A DNA stretch of 41,802 nt from Phycisphaerae bacterium (GCA_021604825.1 BQJS01000013.1:1-41802); one strand, 5' to 3'. Shown: positions 23,842 through 33,138, counted from the stretch's first letter. The notes: generated by a model not told the origin, from the letters alone. Translations and numbers: made by a program.

Positions 23842-24368
23842 TGAGAGAGACTCCGTTTGAGAGTTCACAAAAAAAGAGAACCCGTGACGTTCACGGGCTC
23901 TCTCTTCCCATTTTCGTTGGTGCCAGATGGCGAATTTCTGTTCGGTTATGGCCAGTCCACACCGCCGTTCGACAGAGTACGCAAAGAAATCTCGTCAGGA
24001 CTCGGCTAATGTGTGTGCGAGCCCAGTTTATCATTTTGAATGGCTGCAGTTCAAGTACTCTGGAATGGAATAGTAGGTATCAGAATTTGAATTGGCGTTC
24101 TCCGCAATAATGCTGCTGTCGCCGACGCGCCCGCCGAGATCAATAGTGATGATTGGTATGGAGTTTACACATAACGTCGAGCTGACGGGCCCGATGAAGT
24201 TGAACGGAGACGTATACGCCCACGCGAACTTGAGCGGTTTTGGGTTCGCAAGACCGGGTGGGCTCGTGTGTTATCCCATCAACCGTATCGTGCAATTTGT
24301 CTCGGCGAATCATGTGTACCTTCTGAAGTGATCACAAGGACTCGTTAAATCGAATCGCACAAACCCCA
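23842..24368. other. Gene-poor interval, 527 bases
   Basis: Contains the minus-strand terminator-like hairpin at 23869-23903. A plus-strand frame at 24092-24331 has no recognisable domain and is not supported. Otherwise nothing is seen. Confidence 0.5.
23869..23903 (-). terminator. Terminator hairpin in the leader of PEP-CTERM gene 3 (possible attenuator)
   Basis: On the minus strand a 13-bp stem (AGAGAGCCCGTGA with TCACGGGTTCTCT, one mismatch, 3-base loop) is followed by seven T. It ends only 27 bases before ATG 23841, so it is either an attenuator or the end of an upstream transcript with a promoter squeezed into the hairpin. Confidence 0.8.
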
Positions 24369-24442
24369 TATCCCCGACAGGATTTGAACCTGTAACCTCC
24401 GGCTTCGGAAACCGGCGATCTATCCAATTGATCTACGGGGAC
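24369..24442 (-). tRNA. tRNA-Arg (anticodon CCG)
   Basis: A 74-base cloverleaf on the minus strand: acceptor GTCCCCG with CGGGGAT (G-U closing pair), D stem GATC/GATC, anticodon stem CCGGT/GCCGG with loop TTCCGAA (anticodon CCG, reads CGG), T arm ACAGG-TTCAAAT-CCTGT, discriminator A. CCA is not encoded. Confidence 0.95.
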
Positions 24443-24577
24443 TTTGCACGTCTTGCGTGCAGTCGCACTATGCTGCCTTAGCCGGTTGAAACCGTCAAGA
24501 TGTGCGGGCGCGGAAATCGCTTGGTTGGCGGTGCGTCGGCTGGTTCGGATTGGGGCGGATGAGAGCGTCGCGGGTTA

Positions 24578-25633
24578 TCAGGTGGGTTCTAGCGTGACTT
24601 CGGCGACAGGGCGTTCGAGTGCGTCTCCGGGTTTGATCGCCCGGGTAATTTTGACGGCTCGGTTTTGGCGGTGGCGACCGACGGTGGCTGCGAACTTGTT
24701 CTTGCCTTCCACGCGAATCAGCAACTCTTCCTTGGACGGTTTCGTGGTTTGGATGATGTCGCCCGGTTGAAGCGCCAGCAACTCTTCGACGGTCATGCTT
24801 GTTTCGCCGAGATCGGCGCAGAGTTCGATCTTCGCCGAGTCGATGCGACTCATGATGGCGTCGGACTGGGCTTCCAGGTTTGTGCTTCTTCGGTAGGTCA
24901 GCCAACCCTGTGATGCGAGTTTCGACATGGCTGGCTCGATGACGTTAAACGGGATGCAAAGACTCATCGTTCCAGCCCGCGGCCCCATGCGTAACTCGAA
25001 ACCGATGACGACGACGACTTCGTTGGGGGCGACGATCTGGACGAGATGTGGGTTGCTTTCGGTTTCGCTCAATCCGAATTTGACGTCGATCAGGTTCGAC
25101 CAGACTTCGGTCAGTTCGTTGAGGGCTCGGTCGGTCATCTTTTGAATCAACCGCAACTCGATTGAAGTGAGCGGGCGCTGTGGTACGAAGATCTCGTTGC
25201 TCGAACCACCGAGCAAGCGGTCGATGATCGGATAGATAATCAGCGGGCTGATCTCCAGGCACATTTGTCCTTCGAGCGGTTCGCACGAGAGCAGGTTGAA
25301 GTTTGTCGGGTTGGGCAGCGAATGAATGAACTCGCTGTAAGTCAATTGTTCGATGGTCGATACGCGGACTTCGACGATCGTACGCAGGAAACTCGATAGC
25401 GATGCGCCGAGGTTTCGCGAGAAACTGTCGTGGAGACTTTCGAGCGAACGCATCTGATCTTTGCTGACGCGCTCGGGTCGTTTGAAATCGTAAGTGCGCG
25501 ATTCTTTTTGCGGGGTGGACGGCGCGGCGCTCGCGTGGGCGGGGCGCTGCGAAGGACCGGAGGTATCCCCTTCGCCCGTGTCGACGGCGGCCAACAGGGC
25601 ATCGACTTCATTTTGATCAAGAACGTCAGCCAT
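24578..25633 (-). CDS. fliM: Flagellar motor switch protein FliM
   Basis: A 351-residue protein starting at ATG 25633 (GAGAGG upstream); a longer in-frame extension is unlike FliM. The N-terminus has VLDQNEVDALLAAV, the CheY-P-binding helix of FliM, followed by a linker, the CheC-like middle domain (YDFKRPERVSKDQMRSLESL onward) and a C-terminal SpoA domain (MTVEELLALQPGDII...). FliM links the C-ring to the MS-ring and switches rotation when CheY-P binds. No other flagellar gene lies nearby: the flanks are a tRNA and a DUF6265 gene, so it is an isolated C-ring gene. Confidence 0.95.
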   Translation of the reverse strand: MADVLDQNEVDALLAAVDTGEGDTSGPSQRPAHASAAPSTPQKESRTYDFKRPERVSKDQMRSLESLHDSFSRNLGASLSSFLRTIVEVRVSTIEQLTYSEFIHSLPNPTNFNLLSCEPLEGQMCLEISPLIIYPIIDRLLGGSSNEIFVPQRPLTSIELRLIQKMTDRALNELTEVWSNLIDVKFGLSETESNPHLVQIVAPNEVVVVIGFELRMGPRAGTMSLCIPFNVIEPAMSKLASQGWLTYRRSTNLEAQSDAIMSRIDSAKIELCADLGETSMTVEELLALQPGDIIQTTKPSKEELLIRVEGKNKFAATVGRHRQNRAVKITRAIKPGDALERPVAEVTLEPT

Positions 25634-25922
25634 CCAACCTCTCCGGATAAACTGTATAATCCGAGTGTGTTGTGCCGCCGTGCGTGTCGTCATCCGTGAC
25701 GGTGACAAGCGTGCGCCAACTCGTTTATTATCGGAAGGAAACGGGTGCGTCTTGAGGAACGCGAGCGGCTGAATCCGAGCAATTTTTGCGTTTTCAGGGG
25801 CCTGAGCGGTGGTTGGCAAGATCGATGCTTTTGAGATGCCAGCCAAGACCGCCGGTCCGTACAGAGACGACCCCCAAGAATCATCGGCAACAGGGCACGA
25901 TTGCGAACAAGGAATCAAAGCG

Positions 25923-26450
25923 ATGAACAAAACGAAATGGACCGCCGGATTGGCGCTTGGACTCATGTTGGCCGCAGGGCTGAACCGTCTGGTCGCAGAC
26001 GATACCAAGGGCAGCCCCGACGCAGCAACGCCCAAGGTCGCAATCGAGCAACTGTCATTCCTAGCCGGTAACTGGAGCGGCACATTTCCCGGTGGCAGGT
26101 GGGAGTCGGCCTACACGACACCCGACGGCGGAATGATCCTCAGCGCAAGCAAGGAATTTCGCGGTGACAAAATCGTGATGATCGAGTTCGAGCATTTTTA
26201 CACGGTCGAAGGCGAAGTCGTCGTGGTTCCGTTTCCATTCGGCAAGAAGAGCAGCGTATCGTTCAAACTCTCAGAATTCGACGAGGCCAAGAACCGAGTC
26301 GTCTTCGCCAACCCCGAACACGACTTTCCCAACAAGCTCATCTACGAACGCACCAAACCCAACGAGTTGGTGATTCAAGTCATCGGCACCATGCGCGACA
26401 AGGAAGTAAACCAAACGATGACGTTGGCCCGCGTTGGCAATGAAGACTAA
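25923..26450 (+). CDS. Secreted DUF6265-type protein
   Basis: A 175-residue protein starting at ATG 25923. A signal peptide (KTKWTAGLALGLMLAAG) is followed by LSFLAGNWSGTFPGGRWESAY, GGMILSASKEFRG, FANPEHDFPNKLIYER and a hydrophobic end: the pattern of DUF6265, a lipocalin-like beta barrel found in many secreted bacterial proteins of unknown role. It converges on the next gene with a 4-base overlap of stop codons (26447-26450). Confidence 0.8.
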   Translation: MNKTKWTAGLALGLMLAAGLNRLVADDTKGSPDAATPKVAIEQLSFLAGNWSGTFPGGRWESAYTTPDGGMILSASKEFRGDKIVMIEFEHFYTVEGEVVVVPFPFGKKSSVSFKLSEFDEAKNRVVFANPEHDFPNKLIYERTKPNELVIQVIGTMRDKEVNQTMTLARVGNED

Positions 26451-26971
26451 CCGTAGAACATCTCGACGAACGAATCACCTTCGCGAAAGAGATACACTGC
26501 GCCGGCGATGCCGATCCACATGCCTACGTTTGAGATTATGATTCGTCGCAGGCCCATCCACTCCCAGCCGGAAACTTCGAGGTCGGCGATGGTGACACCG
26601 AAACTGGCAATGGCGATCTGGCGGGCGATGATCATCAGCAGCGCCACGATGATCACACCGATCGTACACTGGCGACTGATCATGCGCGACGTTTTGTGCA
26701 TGCACGTGAACAGAATCCACGTGATTATGAATCCGATCAGAATGCCGATGATTGCGAGAAAGAAGTTGGCTTTGGGATCGTCGCATACGTGAAAGATGAG
26801 CGCCATCGGGGCTTTGCAGGTCAACGCGGTCCACCCCGTGGTCATCACAGCCGCCGCAATAAGGCATGCGATCGTCCCGTTGATCAGCCCGCGCTGCGGC
26901 GTCCATTCCTTTGGTTCGTTTTCTGCGGTTTCGATAACCGGTTCATAATCGGGCGAACGTGGATCGAGCAT
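26447..26971 (-). CDS. Polytopic membrane protein of unknown function
   Basis: A 174-residue protein with a 27-residue polar N-terminus and four hydrophobic segments (about 30-48, 68-90, 100-122, 142-162). There are no recognised motifs. It converges on the DUF6265 gene and shares its last four bases. It lies 150 bases downstream of trpS in the same direction, so it could be co-transcribed with trpS. Confidence 0.7.
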   Translation of the reverse strand: MLDPRSPDYEPVIETAENEPKEWTPQRGLINGTIACLIAAAVMTTGWTALTCKAPMALIFHVCDDPKANFFLAIIGILIGFIITWILFTCMHKTSRMISRQCTIGVIIVALLMIIARQIAIASFGVTIADLEVSGWEWMGLRRIIISNVGMWIGIAGAVYLFREGDSFVEMFYG

Positions 26972-27121
26972 GGCTTGGCCCTCGAGTCGAAAGATTTGAA
27001 AACCCGTTGGACAGCCCGTGAGTTGACGCAGTTGAAGTGCTGACGTGGCATCCGTCGCGGGCGTCCGTAGCTACCATGATGCCAAGGCGGCGGTTCGGAA
27101 TCCAGCCCATACCTGCGATAA

Positions 27122-28102
27122 CTACTTTTTGGCGGTTTGGAGTCCGCAGGCGTCGCGGATCTTGGCCATCAGTGGTTCGGCGATGGCTCGGGCGCGCTTG
27201 GCCCCCTCGATTAGTACATCTTCGACGAAGGATTCGTCTTCTTCGAGTTCGGCCCGTCGTTCGCGAGCGGCACCGAAGGTGTCTTCGAAGCGCTCGGCTA
27301 ACCTCTTCTTGACGTCGCCGTAACCCATGCCGCCGGCGCGATAGCGTTGTTCCCATTCGGCGAGTTCGTCGGGTTCGACCATGAGGCTTAGGATTGCGAA
27401 CACGTTGCACGTCGTCGGGTCTTTGGGATCTTCGACGGCGGTGCTGTCGGTGAGGATGCTCATGATGCGCTTCTTGCTTTTCTTCGGCGTGTCGAAGAGT
27501 TCGATGGCGTTGCCGTAACTCTTGGACATTTTCTGTCCGTCGACACCTGGGACGGTGAAGGCCTGGTTGAGGCGCGCTTCGGGGGCTTTGAGAATTTCTT
27601 CTCCGTTGCCGAAGGTGCCATTGAAGTAACCGGCCATGTCGGCGGTCATTTCGATGTGTTGCACTTGATCCTTGCCAACGGGCACCCAATCGGATTCGAC
27701 GATCAGGATGTCAGCCGCCTGCAGCACCGGATAGCAGAAGAGTCCCATCGAAGACTGCAAACCCTTCGCAAGTTTGTCCTTATAGCTGACAGCCCGTTCG
27801 AGCAGGCCCTTGCCGGTGACGCAACTGAGGATCCACTGCAACTCGCAGACTTCCGGCAGATCGGTCTGGCGATAGAGAGCCGCTTTTGCTGGGTCGAGGC
27901 CGAGTGCGAGATAATCGAGGGCGACGTCGCGGGTGAGGCTGCGGGCGAGGTCGGGGTCGTGGATAGTGGTCAGCGCGTGGTAGTTGGCGATGAAGTAGAA
28001 GCACTCGTTGTCTTGTTGCAGTTCGACGTGCTGCTTAAGTGCCCCGAGGTAATTGCCCAGGTGGAGCTTGCCGCTGGATTGTATGCCGGACAGTACGCGC
28101 AT
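27122..28102 (-). CDS. trpS: Tryptophan--tRNA ligase
   Basis: A 326-residue class I synthetase, the usual length. ATG 28102 has GGAGG seven bases upstream; an earlier in-frame ATG at 28114 does not. The HIGH motif is HLGNY (about residue 14), the KMSKS motif is GQKMSKS (near 190), and YPVLQAADIL and GKDQVQHIEMT form the Trp/ATP pocket of bacterial TrpRS. It charges tRNA-Trp with tryptophan using ATP. No T-box or other leader structure was noticed; a palindromic repeat lies 70 bases upstream. Confidence 0.97.
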   Translation of the reverse strand: MRVLSGIQSSGKLHLGNYLGALKQHVELQQDNECFYFIANYHALTTIHDPDLARSLTRDVALDYLALGLDPAKAALYRQTDLPEVCELQWILSCVTGKGLLERAVSYKDKLAKGLQSSMGLFCYPVLQAADILIVESDWVPVGKDQVQHIEMTADMAGYFNGTFGNGEEILKAPEARLNQAFTVPGVDGQKMSKSYGNAIELFDTPKKSKKRIMSILTDSTAVEDPKDPTTCNVFAILSLMVEPDELAEWEQRYRAGGMGYGDVKKRLAERFEDTFGAARERRAELEEDESFVEDVLIEGAKRARAIAEPLMAKIRDACGLQTAKK

Positions 28103-28172
28103 GTTCGCCTCCAAGAATGAGTCGGTAACCTACCAAGCAAGCGGTGATTTGCAATACGCGACAGTCATCCCC

Positions 28173-28236
28173 GTAGGGTGGGCCGTGCCCACCGCCGTTC
28201 TCGTTCCAACGACATGGTGGGCACGGCCCACCCTAC
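28173..28236. repeat. Palindromic GTAGGGTGGGC repeat, copy 4
   Basis: Left arm at 28173 and right arm ending in CCCTAC at 28236, nearly identical to copy 1 including the loop side CCGCCGTTC. It lies between trpS and the PH-domain gene and does not touch a stop codon. Confidence 0.9.
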
Positions 28237-28272
28237 GCGCGGATCAGACGGATCATGGGGTGTTGGTTTTGG

Positions 28273-28923
28273 TCAGATATGCGGTTGTTCGTTGGACGCG
28301 CGGTCGATGGCTCGACGGATCCGTTCGTGGACCTCTTCGACTTTGTTGATTTGGAACCAGTGGAAGTCGTCGCAGGGCACCTCGTCGGAGGCGAACAGGA
28401 TGGTGCCAAGGCGTGTCACTTTTTCGTGTGGCCCGATCATGATTTCGGTGCGGCGGATGGACAGCAGCGGGCATGAGAGAATGTCCACCTTGAACACACC
28501 GCGCACCCGCATGACCCGTCGATTCGTCAGGATGTAGAAACGCGAAACCCAACGCAAGAAGGCCATGCCCAGTCGGACGATGATGATGGCGGCCCCCAAT
28601 TGTCCGATGGTTTGTCGCGCTACCCAGGTTACTTCAAATGATGAGAACGTCGAAATCAGCAGTAGCGTCGCACCGAGGACAATCCAGCGGGCGGCGTCGA
28701 ACAATACAAACCAGAGTGATGGTTTGATGGCGAGCAGTACGGTTTCACCGCCGTCGAGAATTTGATCGGCGATGGTAAGCGATTCATCAGAGGCAACTGC
28801 GGAGGATTCGACGGCGGCGGCGCTGAATCGTCGCGTGTCGAAGACGAGCCCGCTCGATGCCGGACTAATAACAATCCGGTTTGAGGACGGCAATGTGCGG
28901 GAAATTTCGATAGTGGTCGTCAT
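28273..28923 (-). CDS. Membrane protein with bacterial PH domain
   Basis: About 216 residues from ATG 28923, which overlaps the hpt gene by 59 bases; no start codon is available in this frame between there and the hpt stop. Two hydrophobic segments (about 70-92 and 98-120) are followed by YILTNRRVMRVRGVFKVDI and RLGTILFASDE, the strands of a bPH2 (YdbS/YdbT-like) domain, and a helical end (VEEVHERIRRAID). The family is membrane-associated with unknown ligands. Tight overlap with hpt suggests co-transcription without an obvious functional link. Confidence 0.75.
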   Translation of the reverse strand: MTTTIEISRTLPSSNRIVISPASSGLVFDTRRFSAAAVESSAVASDESLTIADQILDGGETVLLAIKPSLWFVLFDAARWIVLGATLLLISTFSSFEVTWVARQTIGQLGAAIIIVRLGMAFLRWVSRFYILTNRRVMRVRGVFKVDILSCPLLSIRRTEIMIGPHEKVTRLGTILFASDEVPCDDFHWFQINKVEEVHERIRRAIDRASNEQPHI

Positions 28924-29404
28924 AGTCGAGGCCATACCCCACGACAAATTCATCCGCAATTTCAAACCCAACGAAGTCAGCCGTGACGTCGGGTGGCGCT
29001 TTTTCCGGTTTACGAAGCAGGACAGCCGTCCGAATCGATCGCGGGTTACGTTCGCTCAGCGTCTTTCGAACGAATCGCAATGTCTTGCCCGTATCGAGGA
29101 TGTCATCGACGACCAAAACGTGCTGATCGTGGATGTCTTCCTCAAGGTCCATCTGCAGCTTCGGACCCTGCGATTCGGTGGTCGCCCCGGCGTAGCTGGA
29201 CACGGTCATGAGCCCCAGCTTCATTTTTATCGGCATGTGGCGAATCAGATCCGCCAGGAAAATGATCGAGCCCGACAAAATGGGCACGAGAATCAGCCCC
29301 GTATCCTCGTCGGGATAGCACGCAGCAATCTGGGAGGCCAATTCCTTGACGCGCTGCGCTAATTCGCGATCCGTAAACAAAATTCGATCGATGTCCCGTT
29401 CCAT
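28865..29404 (-). CDS. hpt: Hypoxanthine phosphoribosyltransferase
   Basis: A 179-residue enzyme of standard length starting at ATG 29404. LVPILSGSIIFLADL is the loop near the purine, VLVVDDILDTGKTL is the PRPP-binding motif (residues about 98-111), and FVVGYGLDYDDHYRN is the C-terminal base-binding segment typical of Hpt. It converts hypoxanthine or guanine plus PRPP to IMP or GMP (purine salvage, cytoplasm). Its 3' end overlaps the PH-domain gene. Confidence 0.96.
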   Translation of the reverse strand: MERDIDRILFTDRELAQRVKELASQIAACYPDEDTGLILVPILSGSIIFLADLIRHMPIKMKLGLMTVSSYAGATTESQGPKLQMDLEEDIHDQHVLVVDDILDTGKTLRFVRKTLSERNPRSIRTAVLLRKPEKAPPDVTADFVGFEIADEFVVGYGLDYDDHYRNFPHIAVLKPDCY

Positions 29405-29488
29405 CGAGGCATTATAGCCATCGTTGAAATTGTCGCGAGATTTTTCCTCAAGATGCAGGTGGGAGGGAGCAGGTAGTTATCTGCGCTT

Positions 29489-30613
29489 CTAATCGACCGT
29501 ACTTGAAATGGCTTTCGGTGATGACGCTACGTTGGTGAGCATGCGTTCGAGCGCGACGTTGGCCCAGTGTTTGATGTCGGGGTGTACGCTGATTTGATTG
29601 GTGACGCGCCCGTCAGCCAACTCGTCGAGGCTCCACAACAACTGCGTCGGGCTGATGCGGTACATCGTGGTGCAGAGGCATTGGATTGTCGCCAGCGAGC
29701 GGACGTCTTTGTCTTGGTGCGTGTTGGTCAGGCGGTTGACCAGATGGACCTCGGTGCCGATCGCCCACTTGCTGCCTTTGGGCGCTTGCTCGATGGTGTT
29801 GATGATGAATTCAGTGCTGCCAGCCAGGTCGGCTTTCTGGACGACTTCCCAACTGCACTCGGGATGAACGAGGATTTTGCGATCGGGTTCGTTCGCGCGG
29901 ATGGCATCGCATTGGGCGGCGTTGAATAGTTGGTGAACGCTGCAATGTCCCTTCCAGAGGATTACTTTCGCGTCGCGAGCCTGTCCTGCCGAAAGCCCGC
30001 CGTCGGGTTCTTTCGGATCGTAGACGACCATGTCGTCAAGCGGGATGCCCATCGCGTAGGCGGTGTTGCGGCCCAGATGTTGATCGGGCAGGAAGATGAC
30101 CTTGTCGCCTTGTTTGAACGCCCATTCGAGAACCATCGCGGCATTGCTGCTCGTGCAACATGCGCCACCGTGCTCACCGCAGAATGCTTTGATGCTCGCT
30201 GCAGAGTTGACGTACGTGATGGGGACGAATTTTGCGCCGGCGGATTCGTTGAGAAACGCCCACGCGTCTTCGAGCTGATCGAGGGCGGCCATGTCTGCCA
30301 TGGAGCAGCCAGCCGAAAGATCTGGCAGGATCACTTTGACAGAGTCATCGGTCAAGATGTCGGCAGATTCAGCCATGAAATGCACGCCGCAAAAAACCAC
30401 GAATTCCGCGTCGTTCTGCTGGGCGGCGATCTGCGAGAGTTTGAGGCTGTCCCCGTTGAAGTCGGCGAACTCGAGAACATCGTCTTGCTGATAGTGATGG
30501 CCAAGGATGACGAGTCGATCGGCGAAGTTGCGTTTGTGTTCGGTGATCTGCGCCGTGATCTCTTCGGGCGAGAGCTTTGAATACCTCGGTGCGATGGGTG
30601 GCTGAAATAGCAT
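29489..30613 (-). CDS. nadA: Quinolinate synthase NadA
   Basis: A 374-residue protein from ATG 30613; earlier in-frame codons give no family similarity. Contains LVILGHHYQQDDVLEFAD, SAGCSMADM, HLGRNTAY and HPECSWEVV, and the third cluster Cys in the CLCTTMY segment: three Cys (near 103, 254, 313) that hold the 4Fe-4S cluster. It condenses iminoaspartate with dihydroxyacetone phosphate to quinolinate, the first committed step of NAD synthesis after NadB. nadB and nadC are not in the window. A GGGGAG lies about 14 bases before the start, a long spacing. Confidence 0.96.
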   Translation of the reverse strand: MLFQPPIAPRYSKLSPEEITAQITEHKRNFADRLVILGHHYQQDDVLEFADFNGDSLKLSQIAAQQNDAEFVVFCGVHFMAESADILTDDSVKVILPDLSAGCSMADMAALDQLEDAWAFLNESAGAKFVPITYVNSAASIKAFCGEHGGACCTSSNAAMVLEWAFKQGDKVIFLPDQHLGRNTAYAMGIPLDDMVVYDPKEPDGGLSAGQARDAKVILWKGHCSVHQLFNAAQCDAIRANEPDRKILVHPECSWEVVQKADLAGSTEFIINTIEQAPKGSKWAIGTEVHLVNRLTNTHQDKDVRSLATIQCLCTTMYRISPTQLLWSLDELADGRVTNQISVHPDIKHWANVALERMLTNVASSPKAISSTVD

Positions 30614-30745
30614 GACGGGTTGTGTTCTCCCCTTGGCGATAATCCTAAGCCACCATGGATGTACAAAGCGGCAGCCACTTCTCGAGATCGATATTTTAGA
30701 GCGCTGATGCGTCAATGACAATTACGTTGAATGTATGGGTTCGGT

Positions 30746-31960
30746 TCATGCGTCGGTGCTGGGTCGGCTGGAAATCACGTTGAGCGAAAGGCCCGATGGG
30801 GGATCGAGTTCGCCAGCCAACTCACGGATGACGGTGTCGGCCATCAATAGTCCGCGACGGGTCATGCGCAGTTTGAATTCATCGCAAGAAATCAAACCCA
30901 CATCAGTCAGTCTGGCGATGGCATTTCGACAATTCTCGGTCAGATCGATGCCCGTGCATCGGTTGAAATCGGGCAGGTCCAGCCCATCGACCAAACGCAT
31001 TCGCATCATCAGCACTTCCAAAGCGCGCTGGGCGTTGGTGATGACTTCGCGATCTGCCATTGCGTGTCCGTCTTTGTTGATCAGCCGAATGTACTCATTG
31101 ATGTCGCATGCGTTCTTGAATCGAATCTCATTTAGGCAGCCGGCGGCTGATGGTCCGACGGCTTGGTAGGAACCGTTTTTCCAATAAATGAGATTGTGCA
31201 AGCATTGGTGTCCGGGCTTGGCGTAGTTGGAAAGTTCGTATTGCTCGTATCCGCAGCTTTCCAGAAAATCTTTGCATGCCAGGAACATGTCGGCTTCGAG
31301 TTGTTCGTCGCAGGCTACAATGGTGCCGAGTTTCAGTTGCTTGGTCAGGGACGTGCCGTGTTCGTAAGTCAGACCGTAGCAGGCCAGGTGGGTTGGTTCG
31401 AGATCGACGGCGCGTTTGAGCGATTCGGTCCAACTGGTCAACGTTTGACCGCCGACGCCGAATATCAAATCGATGTTGTAGTTGGTGATGCCGGCGCCGC
31501 GGATGATTCGGATGGCTTCGGGAACATCTCTGGGTACGTGGAGACGTTCGAGAGCATTGAGTTCATTTTGATGAAACGATTGGGCCCCCAGTGACACCCG
31601 CGTGACACCTCGCTCGACCAGGGTAACCGCCTTGGCCGCGTCGATCGTTGCGGGGTTGGCTTCGATGGTGAACTCGCGGATAGGATGGCTTTTAGTAGCA
31701 CCCTGAATATGTCGCAGTGCGAGGTCAAGGTTGTCGTGTTCAAGTGTGGTCGGTGTGCCGCCGCCCCAGAAGATCGTGTCGATCGGCGAATTGCACTCAG
31801 CCACCCTTAGGCGAATGTCGGTGGCAAACGCGGCGAGGAGTGGTTCGACGTCTCGCCCTTTCAGCGGTACTGAATAGAAGTCGCAGTATCCACACTTGGA
31901 TTCGCAGAATGGCCAATGGAGATACAGGCCAAGATTTTGCTCTGAAATTGTCTTGCTCAT
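30746..31960 (-). CDS. hemW: Radical SAM coproporphyrinogen oxidase-like protein HemW
   Basis: About 404 residues from ATG 31960; GTG 31984, in frame, is the alternative, and neither has a clear ribosome-binding site. GLYLHWPFCESKCGYCDFYS carries the CxxxCxxC cluster motif of radical SAM enzymes, WGGGTPT the SAM site, and SLGAQSF, NIDLIFGVGGQT and LSNYAKPGHQCLHN the HemN/HemW core; the C-terminal HemN domain is present. The CxxxCxYCDF start and the absence of HemN's longer N-terminus favour HemW, a heme chaperone, over a true coproporphyrinogen dehydrogenase. Confidence 0.9.
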   Translation of the reverse strand: MSKTISEQNLGLYLHWPFCESKCGYCDFYSVPLKGRDVEPLLAAFATDIRLRVAECNSPIDTIFWGGGTPTTLEHDNLDLALRHIQGATKSHPIREFTIEANPATIDAAKAVTLVERGVTRVSLGAQSFHQNELNALERLHVPRDVPEAIRIIRGAGITNYNIDLIFGVGGQTLTSWTESLKRAVDLEPTHLACYGLTYEHGTSLTKQLKLGTIVACDEQLEADMFLACKDFLESCGYEQYELSNYAKPGHQCLHNLIYWKNGSYQAVGPSAAGCLNEIRFKNACDINEYIRLINKDGHAMADREVITNAQRALEVLMMRMRLVDGLDLPDFNRCTGIDLTENCRNAIARLTDVGLISCDEFKLRMTRRGLLMADTVIRELAGELDPPSGLSLNVISSRPSTDA

Positions 31961-32402
31961 CGGCGTCCGATCGAATCTTATCACAAGCCAGCGGCAAGCG
32001 ATTTCGGCGGCTCCTTGAAGTCGATTGCACCTTGCCCTGCAATGGGTTATAGTCGATTTGAAGGGTCAGGGGCTAGGTTTCTGAAGGTCATGTTTCCTGA
32101 GTCGTTGGCGTTCCGATGAAGCAGTAACGGTGAGGGCACGCTGGAGCCCTTTCTATTGCGAACGACGATCGGGTACGATGAGCCTGAAGGCCAAGTGAGC
32201 TCAAGGACAATTCCGAACCCTGATCTCGTTTCGACTGTAGGATGAAGATGGTCGAGTGTAGGACGGGAACGGTTTGCCCGACGATTCGCCAGGCACTTTT
32301 TGGATCGGCCCGGAATGGATCGGCCCGGAAAGCGAAACCGCCGAGCATAGCAATGTCGCCGGTCTAAGTTGGTAGCCTCTGAAGAATAGGATCAGTGTCG
32401 AG
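31961..32402. other. Gene-free interval between divergent hemW and FHA genes, 442 bases
   Basis: Should contain both promoters. It includes a perfect 15-base tandem duplication at 32301-32330. No gene seen; frames across it lack recognisable motifs. Confidence 0.6.
32301..32330. repeat. Perfect 15-base tandem duplication
   Basis: TGGATCGGCCCGGAA occurs twice in a row, at 32301-32315 and 32316-32330, about 70 bases before the FHA gene start. Each unit contains the palindrome CGGCCCG-like core. Confidence 0.9.
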
Positions 32403-32894
32403 ATGATCGATGCCAAACTGGTCATGTTTCGTTCCAACGGTGAACGGCGCGACTTTCCGCTAAACCCGGAAACCACCTGCGTCGGTCGCAAGAACGATTG
32501 CGACATCCGCATCCCGGTGACGGAGGTGTCCCGCCGCCACGCTGAATTCAAGATCAAAGACGAGGAAATCTCGGTCAAAGATCTCGGAAGCTCCAACGGA
32601 ACCTTCGTCAACAACAAACGGGTCAAGCAATCGTCATTGAGTGCTGGCGATCATGTGGTCATTGGTCCCGTCGTCTTCACGCTTCAAATCGACGGCGAAC
32701 CCACCGAACTCAGACCTGTCAAAACCAAACTCAAGAGGCACGACGCCTCAAGCGGCACTTCTGGACCGTCGTTGGATCCGCTGCCCGGTGAGGCTGCCAT
32801 CGACGACGAACTCGATCCGATCAGCGCGCTCGAAGCTTTGGCGTCCAGCGCTGACCAGACCGCGATCGATCCTTTTGACGATGATGATCTTTAG
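32403..32894 (+). CDS. FHA domain protein
   Basis: A 163-residue protein. The first 100 residues form an FHA domain: CVGRKNDCDI (GR), VSRRHAEFKI (SxxH) and VKDLGSSNGTFVNNKRV (NG), all residues needed to bind phosphothreonine. The rest is a low-complexity acidic tail ending in DPFDDDDL. Such proteins read out Ser/Thr kinase signalling; no kinase or phosphatase gene is adjacent. Start ATG 32403, without a strong ribosome-binding site. Confidence 0.9.
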   Translation: MIDAKLVMFRSNGERRDFPLNPETTCVGRKNDCDIRIPVTEVSRRHAEFKIKDEEISVKDLGSSNGTFVNNKRVKQSSLSAGDHVVIGPVVFTLQIDGEPTELRPVKTKLKRHDASSGTSGPSLDPLPGEAAIDDELDPISALEALASSADQTAIDPFDDDDL

Positions 32895-33138
32895 CTCAAG
32901 GTCGTCTTGGGTCGAGTGGGTCGCTCGAAGCTGCAGGTAACGCTTCTTCGTTTTCTTCAATTGAGATTGTCATTTTCGTAGATGGGGGTGATGGCATTCT
33001 CAGGGCGTCGCGTCGTGATCATCATGTCGTGATTGTGGGTTGAACTGTCGGGCTTAATAAGTGGGTGACTTCTCGCAGAGCACATACTCATTGAGTGTGA
33101 TCTCTGTTGGGGAGGTTTGATTCTGGGGTCCAATTCTG

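Noticed and set aside
24092..24331. Plus-strand frame of 79 codons between PEP-CTERM gene 3 and tRNA-Arg
   Set aside because: No recognisable domain and no good start; not reported as a gene.
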